Below are positions 16,349 to 26,300 of a DNA stretch of 64,000 nt, piece by piece. The stretch's first letter is position 1. Every line of letters begins with the position of its first letter. The stretch is from Chitinophaga niabensis. GTDB lineage: Bacteria > Bacteroidota > Bacteroidia > Chitinophagales > Chitinophagaceae. The translations under genes and the position numbers were made by a program. The stretch is from contig NZ_FSRA01000001.1 in the NCBI RefSeq assembly GCF_900129465.1, positions 1,054,001 to 1,118,000 on the forward strand. Direction: 5' to 3'. Under the pieces are notes generated by a model that was not told the origin of the DNA, searched no databases, and was given only the letters and a program-made list of their open reading frames with translations.

Positions 16349-17695
16349 TTATTTAGTGAGTAACCCATCATACAGCAATCCATCTCCTGCGGGGAGGTCC
16401 AGCTGAAGGACCTTGCTGATCAGTGGTGCAATATCCACGAGGCCCATCTGCGGGATCACGGTACCTTTTTTGATGCCTTTGCCAAAGGCTACAAAACCTG
16501 TCTGGATCTCTTTAAAGTCAGGGAAGAAACCATGGGTGCCTCCTTTGGTGGCGCGCATGAACGCTCCTGTGGCAGTAGTGCTGAAGGTGAAGCCCTGTTG
16601 TGCGGCAATGCCAAATGCAGCAGTGGCATCTGCACCGATGGCATCCAGCTCTTCGCGGGTTTTGATGATAAAGGTTTTTTTCTGTTGCGGTGGGAGTGCG
16701 TTGAGGAGCTGCAATACTTTCTCTTTCGTCTGTTTATCGTTCTTGTCTTTCAGTTGCAGGAATGCGCCACCACCTGCTGCATGGAAATAGGCTTTCCAGT
16801 TTTCCGGTTGCTTTGGATCATATAATCCTGCTTTAGCCAGCAATACATTTGGTGCAATGGCGGTGTGGATATCTACAAAGCCATGATCGCCGGTAACAAT
16901 GAAGGTGGTTTTTTCCAGCAAACCTGCTTTTTCCACGGCTTCGCGAATAGTTTTTACAGCCCTGTCTACTCCGGCGATGGCTGCTCTTACTTTAGGGCCA
17001 TCGCGGCCTTCTTCATGTTCAAAGTGATCTACGGTTACGAGGTGTACGGCCAGGAAAGAGGGTTTGTATTTGCGGATCAGGTAACTGCTCATGCGGGCGA
17101 GGTTATCGTCTATGCCCAGGTAGTCGCCATTAAAATCAAGCTCTTCCAGTTTACCTGTTGCGTTTTGTTCCAGTTCTTCAAAGAGCCCCGGAGGATTGGC
17201 ATTTTCCTTTAATGCCTGTGCCATAATGCGTTCTCCGCCTTTTTCTTTTGGCAGGTACCAGAATTCAGGAATGTTGTAAGTAGCAGGAGAGCCAACGGAA
17301 ACTGGCCAGAAAACGGAAGCTGTTTTTAATCCTTTATCTTTTGCGAGGCTGAAGAGTGTTGGTACTTTGATGTTGCTGTATTGCCAGGTCCAGTTGCCGG
17401 TTACACCCTGTGGCTCTGAGGGGGTGTTGTAGAATATACCATGCTTTAATGGTTTTACGCCGGTGATCATGGTGGTGTGGGAAGGGTAGGTAACAGTAGG
17501 GAACACACCATCCACACCATCAGCATAGGCGCCTTCTTCCATGGCCTGGCGGAGGTTCACCATGTTCCATGAAGGGTCTTTATAAAATTCAGGTCTTAAG
17601 CCGTCGATACTGATAAGGACCACATGAGCGTCCTGGGCTTTGGCTGCGGTTATACACAGTGTGAAAGCGCAGATCGCAATGAGCGTTTTTTTCAT
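16349..17695 (-). CDS. Secreted alkaline phosphatase-superfamily phosphodiesterase (NPP-like)
   Basis: This 448-residue protein has a signal peptide (~1-20, ending A-K-A-Q). It shows nucleotide pyrophosphatase/phosphodiesterase signatures: I-S-I-D-G-L-R-P near 28-35 (metal Asp31), F-P-T-V-T-Y-P-S-H near 65-73 with the likely nucleophile Thr69, L-V-T-V-D-H-F-E-H-E and V-T-G-D-H-G-F-V-D. The spacing matches ectonucleotide pyrophosphatases from other Gram-negatives. Likely substrates are nucleotide sugars, NAD or other phosphodiesters in the periplasm. It is single and convergent with the ThuA/azurin operon. Confidence 0.92.
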   Translation of the reverse strand: MKKTLIAICAFTLCITAAKAQDAHVVLISIDGLRPEFYKDPSWNMVNLRQAMEEGAYADGVDGVFPTVTYPSHTTMITGVKPLKHGIFYNTPSEPQGVTGNWTWQYSNIKVPTLFSLAKDKGLKTASVFWPVSVGSPATYNIPEFWYLPKEKGGERIMAQALKENANPPGLFEELEQNATGKLEELDFNGDYLGIDDNLARMSSYLIRKYKPSFLAVHLVTVDHFEHEEGRDGPKVRAAIAGVDRAVKTIREAVEKAGLLEKTTFIVTGDHGFVDIHTAIAPNVLLAKAGLYDPKQPENWKAYFHAAGGGAFLQLKDKNDKQTKEKVLQLLNALPPQQKKTFIIKTREELDAIGADATAAFGIAAQQGFTFSTTATGAFMRATKGGTHGFFPDFKEIQTGFVAFGKGIKKGTVIPQMGLVDIAPLISKVLQLDLPAGDGLLYDGLLTK

Positions 17696-17785
17696 ATTGA
17701 AGGTATATTTTTACAGGCAGAAATACCCGGGCGCGAATTTCCGGATTTTATAGGGAGCAGCGGATGAAGTTTGGGTTAAGTTTTG

Positions 17786-18280
17786 CTATGTCTGCCATTG
17801 TTTTGTGCAGATATTTCCTGCTATATCATGTACTTCTACCGTGAAGCGTTTTTCCTTCAGCGGATATTCCCAGCGTTTGTTTTTGAAAACGGCAAACCCT
17901 GTTGCGGAGGGGGTAATGATCTTTATTTCTTTTATGCGGTGTTTCCCTTTTGTTTTGATGACCACTGTTCCTTTATTGATGGCAACAGTTACTTCCGGTT
18001 TATTGTAGGCATCCTGGAAAGCGGCGTTGAAGGCAGTCTGGTGGGGTTTGGCAATAGATTTGTAATAAGCTTTCCGCTCAGGGTCTTTGACGGCGGCTTT
18101 CGCAAAGTTATTGGCCCTTTTGAAACGTTCCTGGTTCGCTACCTGGGTAGCGGTTTTAGGAGGGTACTTGCAGGGAGGTTTGCACATCACGGTTTTGCCA
18201 TTCCGCTGGCGGAAGACGATCTGTTTACCGAAGGTGCCGGTGGCCCCGCGGGTGATGACGTTATGTTCAGATACTGCCAT
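17786..18280 (-). CDS. Conserved-looking protein of unknown function, Lys-rich
   Basis: The ATG at 18280 gives 164 residues (M-A-V-S-E-H-N-V-I-T-R-G). The frame runs back to 18307, but the extra residues look like leader. The protein is basic and Lys-rich, with G-A-T-G-T-F-G-K-Q-I-V-F-R-Q-R-N-G-K-T early, a P-P-C-K-Y-P-P segment, and a C-terminal beta-rich part with V-V-I-K-T-K-G-K and F-T-V-E-V-H-D-I-A-G-N. No signal peptide or membrane segment. An opposite-strand frame overlaps it (17783-18478), but its residue composition is that of a shadow, so this strand is preferred. I do not recognise a family. Confidence 0.6.
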   Translation of the reverse strand: MAVSEHNVITRGATGTFGKQIVFRQRNGKTVMCKPPCKYPPKTATQVANQERFKRANNFAKAAVKDPERKAYYKSIAKPHQTAFNAAFQDAYNKPEVTVAINKGTVVIKTKGKHRIKEIKIITPSATGFAVFKNKRWEYPLKEKRFTVEVHDIAGNICTKQWQT

Positions 18281-18561
18281 AACCCTAAGATAAGACAAAG
18301 ATCGCATATTGCCATACCTATCTTAAGCCTATGTCAAGCGAATAACAGGTATGAGATGGTATGGGGAAAACACTTCCATGGACCGGAGTTGCCTCTTATG
18401 CCCGGTAATGGTATGATGAGGTGCATCTTTTTCACAATAACAAAGCGATTGCGGTATTATTTCAGTGAGCCGCATTAATTTCGTTGCAGATGAGCAGGCA
18501 TGAGTGCCAGATGGAAACCTATTGTAACCCACTGCAGTTCTAGCGCTTACACTTTTGAAAT

Positions 18562-18678
18562 ATGGCAGAACCCACTTTTCTTTCACGCCTGTATAAGGCG
18601 GCGATAGCTATTATTGTTATTATCCTGTTGCTTGTTTGGTTATATACAGGCATCTTCTTCCATATGCAGTCTCCTTGA
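18562..18678 (+). CDS. 38-residue single-helix membrane peptide
   Basis: ATG at 18562 to TGA at 18676-18678. The peptide starts M-A-E-P-T-F-L-S-R-L-Y-K, then one hydrophobic helix (A-A-I-A-I-I-V-I-I-L-L-L-V-W-L), then Y-T-G-I-F-F-H and a short tail. A strong terminator follows 36 bases later, which argues for a transcript ending just here. It is too short for confident family assignment and could be a toxin-like or regulatory small membrane protein. The region 18281-18561 before it holds no other gene I can support. Confidence 0.45.
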   Translation: MAEPTFLSRLYKAAIAIIVIILLLVWLYTGIFFHMQSP

Positions 18679-18714
18679 TATTTTAACTGATTATGTTTGG
18701 AAACCCGGTTTGTC

Positions 18715-18747
18715 AGAGACCTGCGTTATGCGTGGGTCTCTTTTTTT
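18715..18747 (+). terminator. Terminator after the small membrane peptide
   Basis: A seven-pair GC-containing stem AGAGACC / GGTCTCT, extendable inward with two wobbles and CG/CG pairs, is followed by six to seven T. It also separates the ECF sigma gene downstream from what lies upstream. Confidence 0.85.
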
Positions 18748-18911
18748 GAACTTGTTACCTCCTGATTAATTTCCTTAAAAAGTCTTTTATTTTATTAAAA
18801 AAAGGCTATCTTTCGGGTACGTGCCCGTAAAATGGTGTTCCTGCAACCGGTTAAGTACGCGTGTGTGTTTAGTACTTAGGAAACAGATATGATTAACATT
18901 ATTGACCGGTT

Positions 18912-19445
18912 ATGAATACGAAGTATACGCCTGACAGAAAACATGAACCATATGTGAGTGATCTGTTCAGAACATACGAGTACCCCTTATATATACTGGC
19001 CTTCCGCATGTCCAAAGACGCCGCCGTTGCTAAGGATATTATCCAGGAGGTGTTCCTGGCGTTGTGGAATATGAGGGACAGGATTCCGGAGATAGATAAC
19101 ATGGAAGCGTATCTTTTCCGGATGACGCGTTTCAAAGTGATCAAACATCTGCGGAAAGCGGCTACAGACAATAACCTGAAGGAAAAGATCCGGGGCGCCA
19201 TGGGGCAGATGGATGAAGATGGTGTTTCCAGGATCGAAGCCAGGGAGTTCCAGTCTGTGCTGGCTACGGTGGTAGCTAAGCTACCAGCCAAAAGAAGACG
19301 CGTATACCTCATGCGGAATATGGAAGGTAAAACCTACAAAGACATCGCCGAACAAATGAACATATCGCAGCATACGGTGAAGAACCACCTGTCTGCCGCT
19401 CTCCTGGAAATCCGCAGTTTCCTCGCTGCCAGGTTCTTCTGGTAA
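18912..19445 (+). CDS. ECF RNA polymerase sigma factor
   Basis: The 177-residue sigma-70 family protein has region 2 (~15-85; A-K-D-I-I-Q-E-V-F-L-A-L-W, then A-Y-L-F-R-M-T-R-F-K-V-I-K-H-L-R-K) and region 4 (~118-170; L-P-A-K-R-R-R-V-Y-L-M-R-N-M-E-G-K-T-Y-K-D-I-A-E-Q-M-N-I-S-type HTH). It is the Bacteroidota type that works with a FecR anti-sigma and an STN-bearing SusC. Here its likely FecR partner is not the next gene but three genes on (22210), with a RidA-like gene and a symporter between them. All are on one strand, so they may still share a transcript. A TATCTTTC element about 100 bases upstream is a weak promoter candidate. Confidence 0.93.
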   Translation: MNTKYTPDRKHEPYVSDLFRTYEYPLYILAFRMSKDAAVAKDIIQEVFLALWNMRDRIPEIDNMEAYLFRMTRFKVIKHLRKAATDNNLKEKIRGAMGQMDEDGVSRIEAREFQSVLATVVAKLPAKRRRVYLMRNMEGKTYKDIAEQMNISQHTVKNHLSAALLEIRSFLAARFFW

Positions 19446-19483
19446 TATTATAGTACTCCTGTTATTATCAACACAAATCAACG

Positions 19484-20605
19484 ATGAAAAAAAGGATTTT
19501 GTTCTTATCGGGCCTTCTATTGGCTACTGTATGTTCTGCCCAAACATTGAGGTACGTTCCCGGTGCTGTGATAGTGGATGCTGCGCCCTTAGCACATACT
19601 GCGCTTATCCTGCCACTAAACGATGCAGGAAAATTAATAGGGAAAGATGATCCCCTGCAGCAGATCAACCAGGTGTTCAGCAATCTTTCGCGGGCACTGG
19701 CAGGTGCACGCTCGGCAAGTAAAGATATTATCAAACTGCATGTGAGCGTTACTTCAGCAAACCTGGTGCCATTGGTGAAGGAACAGATCGCGAAGCGGTT
19801 TGCGAAAGGGAAGGAGCCTGCGGTAAGTTTTATTGTTGGCAGGTTGTTACATCCCGGTGTGCTGCTGGCAATGGATGCGGTGGCTGTTTCTGCTTTACCG
19901 GGTGCCGGGGTGGTCCGTTCCCCCCAGGTAGGAGTATTGCCCAAAGGCGGTATGGTATTCATTTCAGGGATGGCTGCAGATGGCCGCCTGCCGGAAGCTA
20001 CCGCCAATACCATGCAGCAATTGCTCAGTACGCTGCAATTCCTCGGATTGAATAAGGAACATATTGTTCAGGTAAGGGCTTTTGTGCATCCGGTGGACAG
20101 CACGGGTTTGGTGGAACAGGAAGTGAAAGCATTTTTTTCCGGAAGCCCTATGCCGCCTGTGGTATATACCGGGTGGAACAGTAAAAACCCGCTGGTGGAA
20201 ATTGAACTGATTGCTGCATCCCCTTCAGGTAATACTGCTTTAATAGAATACCTCACACCCCCCGGCGTAACACCTTCTCCTGTATATTCCAAAGTATGCC
20301 GGATCAATCACGGCAAAAAGATCTATCTCTCCGGAATATACGGGCAGGGCAATGATATACAAACACAATTGCAGACAGCTTTTGATACACTGAAAGACAG
20401 GATGAAGCAATGCGATAGTGATCTGGAACATCTTGCCAAAGCGCTTTATTATGTATCCAGTAATGAGATCAGTACTTCTTTAACAGATATACGGAAGAAG
20501 TACTACAACCCGCAACGTCCGCCTGCGGCTACTAAGGGATTACTGAGCCAAACTGGTCCGGATGGCAGCCAGATCCTGATAGATATGATAGGTGTTCAAC
20601 CCTGA
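19484..20605 (+). CDS. Exported protein with three tandem RidA (YjgF/UK114) domains
   Basis: This 373-residue protein has a signal peptide (~1-19, C-S-A-Q). It appears to contain three RidA-like units: ~22-140, ~143-247 (G-G-M-V-F-I-S-G-M-A-A-D-G-R) and ~265-372 (G-K-K-I-Y-L-S-G-I-Y-G-Q-G). RidA enzymes deaminate reactive imines using an Arg in a P-x-R-S/T motif. The equivalent positions read P-A-V-S, P-P-V-V and P-P-A-A, so none of the three keeps the Arg. Deaminase activity is therefore doubtful, and ligand binding or an altered chemistry is more likely. The next gene is a sodium:solute symporter 26 bases downstream, so the pair may handle one extracytoplasmic metabolite. Confidence 0.82.
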   Translation: MKKRILFLSGLLLATVCSAQTLRYVPGAVIVDAAPLAHTALILPLNDAGKLIGKDDPLQQINQVFSNLSRALAGARSASKDIIKLHVSVTSANLVPLVKEQIAKRFAKGKEPAVSFIVGRLLHPGVLLAMDAVAVSALPGAGVVRSPQVGVLPKGGMVFISGMAADGRLPEATANTMQQLLSTLQFLGLNKEHIVQVRAFVHPVDSTGLVEQEVKAFFSGSPMPPVVYTGWNSKNPLVEIELIAASPSGNTALIEYLTPPGVTPSPVYSKVCRINHGKKIYLSGIYGQGNDIQTQLQTAFDTLKDRMKQCDSDLEHLAKALYYVSSNEISTSLTDIRKKYYNPQRPPAATKGLLSQTGPDGSQILIDMIGVQP

Positions 20606-20631
20606 CAGTTAAATAACAACCAAGAACGTAC

Positions 20632-22104
20632 ATGGAAAAAGTCGATTATTTCGTACTGGCAGGATATTTTTTGCTCCTCATTATGATGGGGATCTGGGGA
20701 TATACAAAGATCAAATCTTCCGCCGATTTTTATACTGCCGGAGGCAAGCTGCCCTGGTGGCTTTCAGGTATTTCGCATCATGTGTCCGGCTACAGCGGGG
20801 CCGTGTTTGTGGCTTATGCGGCTATTGCCTATAATTATGGTTTTACACTGTATATCTGGTGGGCGCTGAGCATTGCCATCGCCATGGTGGGAACTACTTT
20901 TCTGATTGCTCCGCGCTGGGCAAGGCTGAGAACTAAAACTAACATTCAATCCCCTACGGAATACCTGGCAGCACGTTATAACTTACCTACACAGCAGGTG
21001 ATGGCCTGGAGCGGAGTGATCATTAAACTATTTGATGTGGGTGCCAAATGGGCATCTATAGGGATCCTGCTGAATGCTTTTACAGGGCTTCCCATTAGCA
21101 CAGGTATTGCGGTAACAGGGATGATCAGCATCTTCTATATTACATTAGGTGGTTTGTGGGCCGATGTGGTGAACGATCTGGCATCTTTTATCATACAGTT
21201 TGTTGCCGGGATCTTTATGCTGGTGATGGTGCTGACACAGCTTGGGGATGGTTTTTCGGGGATCTTCACTATGTGGGACCGCTTGCCTCCTTCACACAGC
21301 ACCATGTTTAACGGGCCTTACTCTCCCTTGTTTTCTATCTCGTTTATGGTGATCTGCTTTTTCAGTTTCAGTGGTGGTACCTGGCATTTTGCTACACGGT
21401 TCATTTCATCACCCTCAGGTTCTGATGCAAGGAAAGCCGCCGGCCTTTCTACTTTATTATTTCTCATATGGCCGCTGGTGCTGTTCTTTCCGATGTTCGC
21501 GGCGCCTGTTTTCCTGAAAGACCTTCCCGATCCAACCCAGTCTTATGCTTTGATGGCCTTGAAATTCCTGCCACACGGACTTCTTGGCCTGCTGCTGGCT
21601 TCCATGTTCGGGAACACGCTGGCTATGACGGCAGCGGATGCGAATACTATTTCCGCGGTGATCACAAGAGATATCTTACCGGTGTTCTATAAAAAGGCAC
21701 GGAACTTTCAGCCGAAGAAAATGCTGGTGATGGCCAGGCTTACTACTTTCCTGTTCGTATTGTGTACCCTGATCATTGCTTTTGAATCCGGTTCTTTTGG
21801 CGGTGTGCTGGGATTGATCATCAGCTGGTTCTCTTCATTGATCGGGCCTACTGCGGTGCCAATGATCCTGGGGCTATTGCCGGCTTTCAGACGTAGCGGG
21901 AGTGCGGCAGCTTTATTGTCTATCAGTGGAGGACTGCTTACGTTTGCTGCCACCAAACTCCTGTTGCCGGATAATATGGCAGTGGGGCTGGCTGCACCTA
22001 TTTCTGTATCACTGGTCATTTATATCACGGCAGGGTTCTTTGCAGCCGGGAAAGTTAAGCCAGCCGCGGAAGTATTGCTTGATTCCATTAAAGAAGACAC
22101 CTGA
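20632..22104 (+). CDS. Sodium:solute symporter (SSS family)
   Basis: The 490-residue integral membrane protein has about 13 hydrophobic helices and SSS features: an N-terminal V-D-Y-F-V-L-A-G-Y-F, Y-T-A-G-G-K-L-P-W-W near 35-45, S-P-T-E-Y-L-A-A-R-Y near 105, I-T-L-G-G-L-W-A-D-V-V-N-D near 175 and M-T-A-A-D-A-N-T-I-S-A near 335. Members import sugars, sialic acid, amino acids or organic acids with Na+. Substrate cannot be deduced, but its position inside a sigma/FecR/SusCD locus points to uptake of a product of that glycan pathway. It follows the RidA-like gene by 26 bases. Confidence 0.93.
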   Translation: MEKVDYFVLAGYFLLLIMMGIWGYTKIKSSADFYTAGGKLPWWLSGISHHVSGYSGAVFVAYAAIAYNYGFTLYIWWALSIAIAMVGTTFLIAPRWARLRTKTNIQSPTEYLAARYNLPTQQVMAWSGVIIKLFDVGAKWASIGILLNAFTGLPISTGIAVTGMISIFYITLGGLWADVVNDLASFIIQFVAGIFMLVMVLTQLGDGFSGIFTMWDRLPPSHSTMFNGPYSPLFSISFMVICFFSFSGGTWHFATRFISSPSGSDARKAAGLSTLLFLIWPLVLFFPMFAAPVFLKDLPDPTQSYALMALKFLPHGLLGLLLASMFGNTLAMTAADANTISAVITRDILPVFYKKARNFQPKKMLVMARLTTFLFVLCTLIIAFESGSFGGVLGLIISWFSSLIGPTAVPMILGLLPAFRRSGSAAALLSISGGLLTFAATKLLLPDNMAVGLAAPISVSLVIYITAGFFAAGKVKPAAEVLLDSIKEDT

Positions 22105-22209
22105 TGATTAAAAATATCTAAAAACCGGATAGGAAATACATACCGCCTCAAGCTACTTAATAATACACACGTACTTAATCATTCATTGCATCAACAGACC
22201 CGGGGTACC

Positions 22210-23208
22210 ATGAGAGAACGTATCATTTACCTTATTGAACAGTATTATCACAACAGGTCTACCAGGGAGGAACTGGATGAACTGATGAACATTATCCAGG
22301 CAGGAGAGCATGACGGGGAGATCGATGAACTCATGCGGAATTTTTATGAAGAGATAAAAGAGGGGCTGAGTTCGGGAGAAAGAAACCTGCAACAGGGAGT
22401 TTCAGAAGAAATGAAGAGCACTCAGGGCTCCTACACGGAAATGGATGAATATCGTAAACCTTCCGTGATGGTCCTTCGCTTATGGCCGGTAGCAGCATGT
22501 TTATGCCTTGCAATTGCCAGTGCCACATTTTTCCTGCTCTCCCGGTCTGAACAACAGGCAGGTGAAATGGCTGTGGTGAAGAAATTTACGGATAAGGCAG
22601 AACACAAATACTTATTGCTGAGCGACAGTACCCAGGTATGGCTGAACGCATCCAGCACGATCGACTATCCTGAAGAATTCGGGAAAGATAAAAGAGAGGT
22701 ATATCTCAAAGGGGAAGCCTTCTTTGAAGTAAAGCATGCAGCGGAAACTCCTTTCATCATTCACACCGGCACTGTTACAACGGTAGTGCTGGGTACTTCC
22801 TTCAATGTAAAAGCATATGAAGGGCAGGAGCATGTAACGGTATCCGTAAAAAGCGGGAAGGTACAGGTGTTGAAACAAAACAAACTGATCTCCACTTTAA
22901 TAAAAGGGCAGGAAACAAAGGTGAGCAAAATAAACGGCCGGGATGAGAACGACGAGGTTAATAATGACCTGGTAGGCGCCTGGCAGCAAGGCCACCTGGC
23001 GTATGAGGAAGTCCGTTTTGCAGACATCATCAGCGATATGGAAAGGGTCTATAATGTAGACATTACTATCAGGAATGAACAACTGAAGCAGGTACTGGTG
23101 ATCACATCTTTCAGCAGGGACATTGGTGTGAAGAGGGCGCTGGAAATACTGTGTAAGCTCACGGCTGCAAAACTGGAAGAAAAAGGTGGGCAATACTTCA
23201 TCGACTAA
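22210..23208 (+). CDS. FecR-type anti-sigma factor
   Basis: ATG at 22210 (a TTG at 22186 adds 8 residues) gives 332 residues. An N-terminal cytoplasmic anti-sigma region (~1-85, Y-H-N-R-S-T-R-E-E-L-D-E-L-M-N-I-I) is followed by one transmembrane helix (~92-111, W-P-V-A-A-C-L-C-L-A-I-A) and a periplasmic FecR domain (D-S-T-Q-V-W-L-N-A-S-S-T-I-D-Y-P). The end carries the usual C-terminal domain that contacts the STN domain of the receptor (R-A-L-E-I-L-C-K-L-T). It relays the state of the SusC encoded next to the ECF sigma factor. The cognate sigma is probably the gene at 18912. Confidence 0.93.
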   Translation: MRERIIYLIEQYYHNRSTREELDELMNIIQAGEHDGEIDELMRNFYEEIKEGLSSGERNLQQGVSEEMKSTQGSYTEMDEYRKPSVMVLRLWPVAACLCLAIASATFFLLSRSEQQAGEMAVVKKFTDKAEHKYLLLSDSTQVWLNASSTIDYPEEFGKDKREVYLKGEAFFEVKHAAETPFIIHTGTVTTVVLGTSFNVKAYEGQEHVTVSVKSGKVQVLKQNKLISTLIKGQETKVSKINGRDENDEVNNDLVGAWQQGHLAYEEVRFADIISDMERVYNVDITIRNEQLKQVLVITSFSRDIGVKRALEILCKLTAAKLEEKGGQYFID

Positions 23209-23321
23209 GCGCTAAGCTACTCATTTTATATAAACACATTCAATCATCCGGCAAAGCCCCTGGGCAACCGGAATGGAATTTCATTGCCTGTCATTTCGCG
23301 ATCAACAAAAAACATTCAACT

Positions 23322-26300
23322 ATGCCTTGGATCTTACAAAAGCGGCGTATTACGTCTTACGCCAAACACCGGCTCACCTATCTGAAAATATGTTGTATTG
23401 TATGTATCCTGGGATTCAGCAACATTTTTCATGCCTATGGGCAGGACCTGCATAAGATCGTTGTATCGCTGGACCTGGAGAATGCCGGCCTGAAAGAAAC
23501 GCTGAAGCAGATCGAAAGCCGCACCAGCATCCGCTTCACTTACAAAAGCGAAGATGTACCTGCTTTCAAACCGGTAACGATGCATCGTACTGCGCAAAAG
23601 CTGGACGATGTGCTCAATGAACTGTTTTCAAACAGCAGCCTCAGTTATGAATCCGCAGGCAGCAATGTAGTGATCATCTTTAAAAAAAACGCCGCAGAAA
23701 ATAAGGCAGCTACTGCAGTACCGGCTTTATTGAAAGGACGCATTACGGATGAAAAGGGAGTACCTGTGCCGGGTGTGAGTGTATCTGTGAAGGGGAGTAA
23801 AACAGGAACGGTGACCAATGGAGATGGTTATTATTCGCTCACTTCACCTGAAAGCGAAGGCATACTGGTAGCTTCATTTATGGGGTTTGAAAAGAAGGAG
23901 ACCAGTTTTTCGGGAGCAGGTACCTACAACATTATCCTGCTATCCGAAGCCCGCGGACTAAATGAAGTGATGGTGATCGGTTATGGTTCCACCACCAAAA
24001 AAGACCTTACAGGATCAGTAGGCCGCGTGGAAATGGAAGATCTTCGTAAGGCGCCGGTATTTACATTCACGGAAGCATTGGCAGGCCGTGTTGCGGGTGT
24101 GCAGGTTTCATCCAACGATGGCCAGCCAGGGCAGGGGCAAAACATCATCATCAGGGGCTCCGGCTCACTTACGCAAAGTACCGCGCCGCTCTATGTAGTA
24201 GATGGTTTTACAATGGAAGATTTCCAGAGTAATTCCCTCAACCCGGAAGACATTGCGTCTATCACTGTGCTCAAAGATGCATCGGGTACCGCTATTTATG
24301 GTGCCAGAGGTTCTAACGGCGTAGTGGTGATACAAACCAAAAAAGGGCAGGCTGGTAAACCGGTGATCACTTTCAATACCACGCTCGGGATCCAGGAATT
24401 GCGGAGAGAGATACCGATGATGAGCCCTTATGAATTTGTGAAAACGCAAACGGAAATGACGAATACCAGCCTGGCAGATGCGGCTTATTTCACAAATGGC
24501 AAAACCCTGGAATCCTATCGCAATGTAGAAGGGATCAACTGGCAGGATAAGATCTTCCGGCAGGGTAAAATGCAGAGCTACAGTTTGTCTATGAGAGGGG
24601 GGAACGAGCAGACGAAGTATTCCATCTCCGGGGTGATCAACAACCAGGATGCGCTGATCATCAATTCAGGTTACAAACGTTACCTGGGCCGCGTGTCGCT
24701 GGACCAGCAGGTCAGTAAAAAGATCAAAGCCGGTATCAATATCAATTACAGCAATGCTAATTCCCATGGTCTTGTTGCGGCCAATAATACCGGTACTTCC
24801 ACCGTATCGAACTACATCTTTGCCAACGTATTCGGTTACCGCCCTGTGGGAGCTAATATGAGCTCACTGGAAGAAGACCTCTTTGATGAGGATATGCCGG
24901 TTGGTACCGGCACCGTGCGGATCAATCCCGTCATTACTGCACAGAATACACACCGCGTGGCCAACATCGGGGAACTGATCTCCAATGCTTACATCACTTA
25001 TAATATCCTGGATCACCTCACCTTAAATATAAGGGGAGGGCACAGGAAACGGCAGACGCGTGGCGAAGCCTTCTATAACTCGCTCACGCCGCAGGGTGCT
25101 GAAAGCCCTGTGAACACAAAGGGGGTGAACGGTAACTTCAGCTTTGCAGAGAACAATACCTGGAATAACGAAAACACCCTCACCTTTGAGAAAACTTTCA
25201 ACAAAGTACATAAGCTTACTGCGCTGGGAGGTTTTTCACTGGAAGGCGCAAAGACCACTACTTACGGCGCCAGCGCACAGTTCATTCCTAACGAACAACT
25301 GGGGATGTTTGGACTGGATGAAGGTACAGCACTGGCGCTTACTGCAAATGGAGGTAATTATACTTTGCAGTCTTTTTTCGGCCGGCTGGACTATAATTAC
25401 AGATCGAAATATTTGTTCACGGTTACTATGCGTGCGGACGGATCATCCAAATTCAGCAAAGGTAACCGCTGGGGATATTTCCCCTCCGCTGCACTGGGCT
25501 GGAACATGGCAGAGGAAAACTTCCTGAAACGATCGCGTATCATTTCCAATTCCAAACTGCGCCTTAGTTATGGTATTTCGGGGAACAACAGGATCGGTTA
25601 TTTCGATACTTACAACCGCATCAGTTTTGATAACCGCCTCAATGGTGTGTCTTTCAACAACCAGGTACCGGGTACAGCCGCATGGCTTTCTGATCTGGGT
25701 AATGGTGGCCTGAAATGGGAAACTACGGAGCTGGCTAACATCGGTTACGACCTGGGCCTGTTCCAGAACAGGATAGAAATTACTGCTGAAGTATACCGCA
25801 AAACTACGCGGGACCTGCTACTGGATGCACAGATCCCTTTCACTACCGGTTATGCCAACACTACCAGGAACATTGGCAGCATCCGCAACGAAGGGTTGGA
25901 AATATCGCTGAATACTGTGAACGTGCGTACCGGTTCATTCAGATGGGAGAGCAATTTCAATATCAGTTTCAACCGCAGCAGGGTATTGGAACTCACGGAA
26001 TCGAGTACTTTATTTTCCAATGTGTCCGGCGGGTTTTCTCCTGCGCCGAACCTCTGGATGGCTAAAGTGGGTGGCCCCATCTCTGCTTTTAATGGATTTG
26101 TTTTTGATGGTGTGTACCAGTATGCTGACTTTGATAATCCGTCTCCCGGCGTATACGTACTTAAACCTGGTGTGCCCGCCAATGGTAATACCCGTGCATC
26201 TATCAGGCCGGGAGATATCAAATACCGTGATCTGAATGGCGATGGCACCGTGAATGATTTTGATCAGACGGTGATAGGCAGGCCGGAACCCATCCATATA

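Noticed and set aside
17783..18478. Long plus-strand frame opposite the unknown Lys-rich gene
   Set aside because: Its residue make-up (rich in Cys, Phe and aromatic clusters) is typical of a shadow, and the minus-strand frame has a sensible basic composition and start.
23209..23321. CCGGCAAAGCCCCTGGGCAACCGG as a hairpin between FecR and SusC
   Set aside because: The only clean pairing would leave a two-base loop and the outer arms mismatch; not supportable as a structure.
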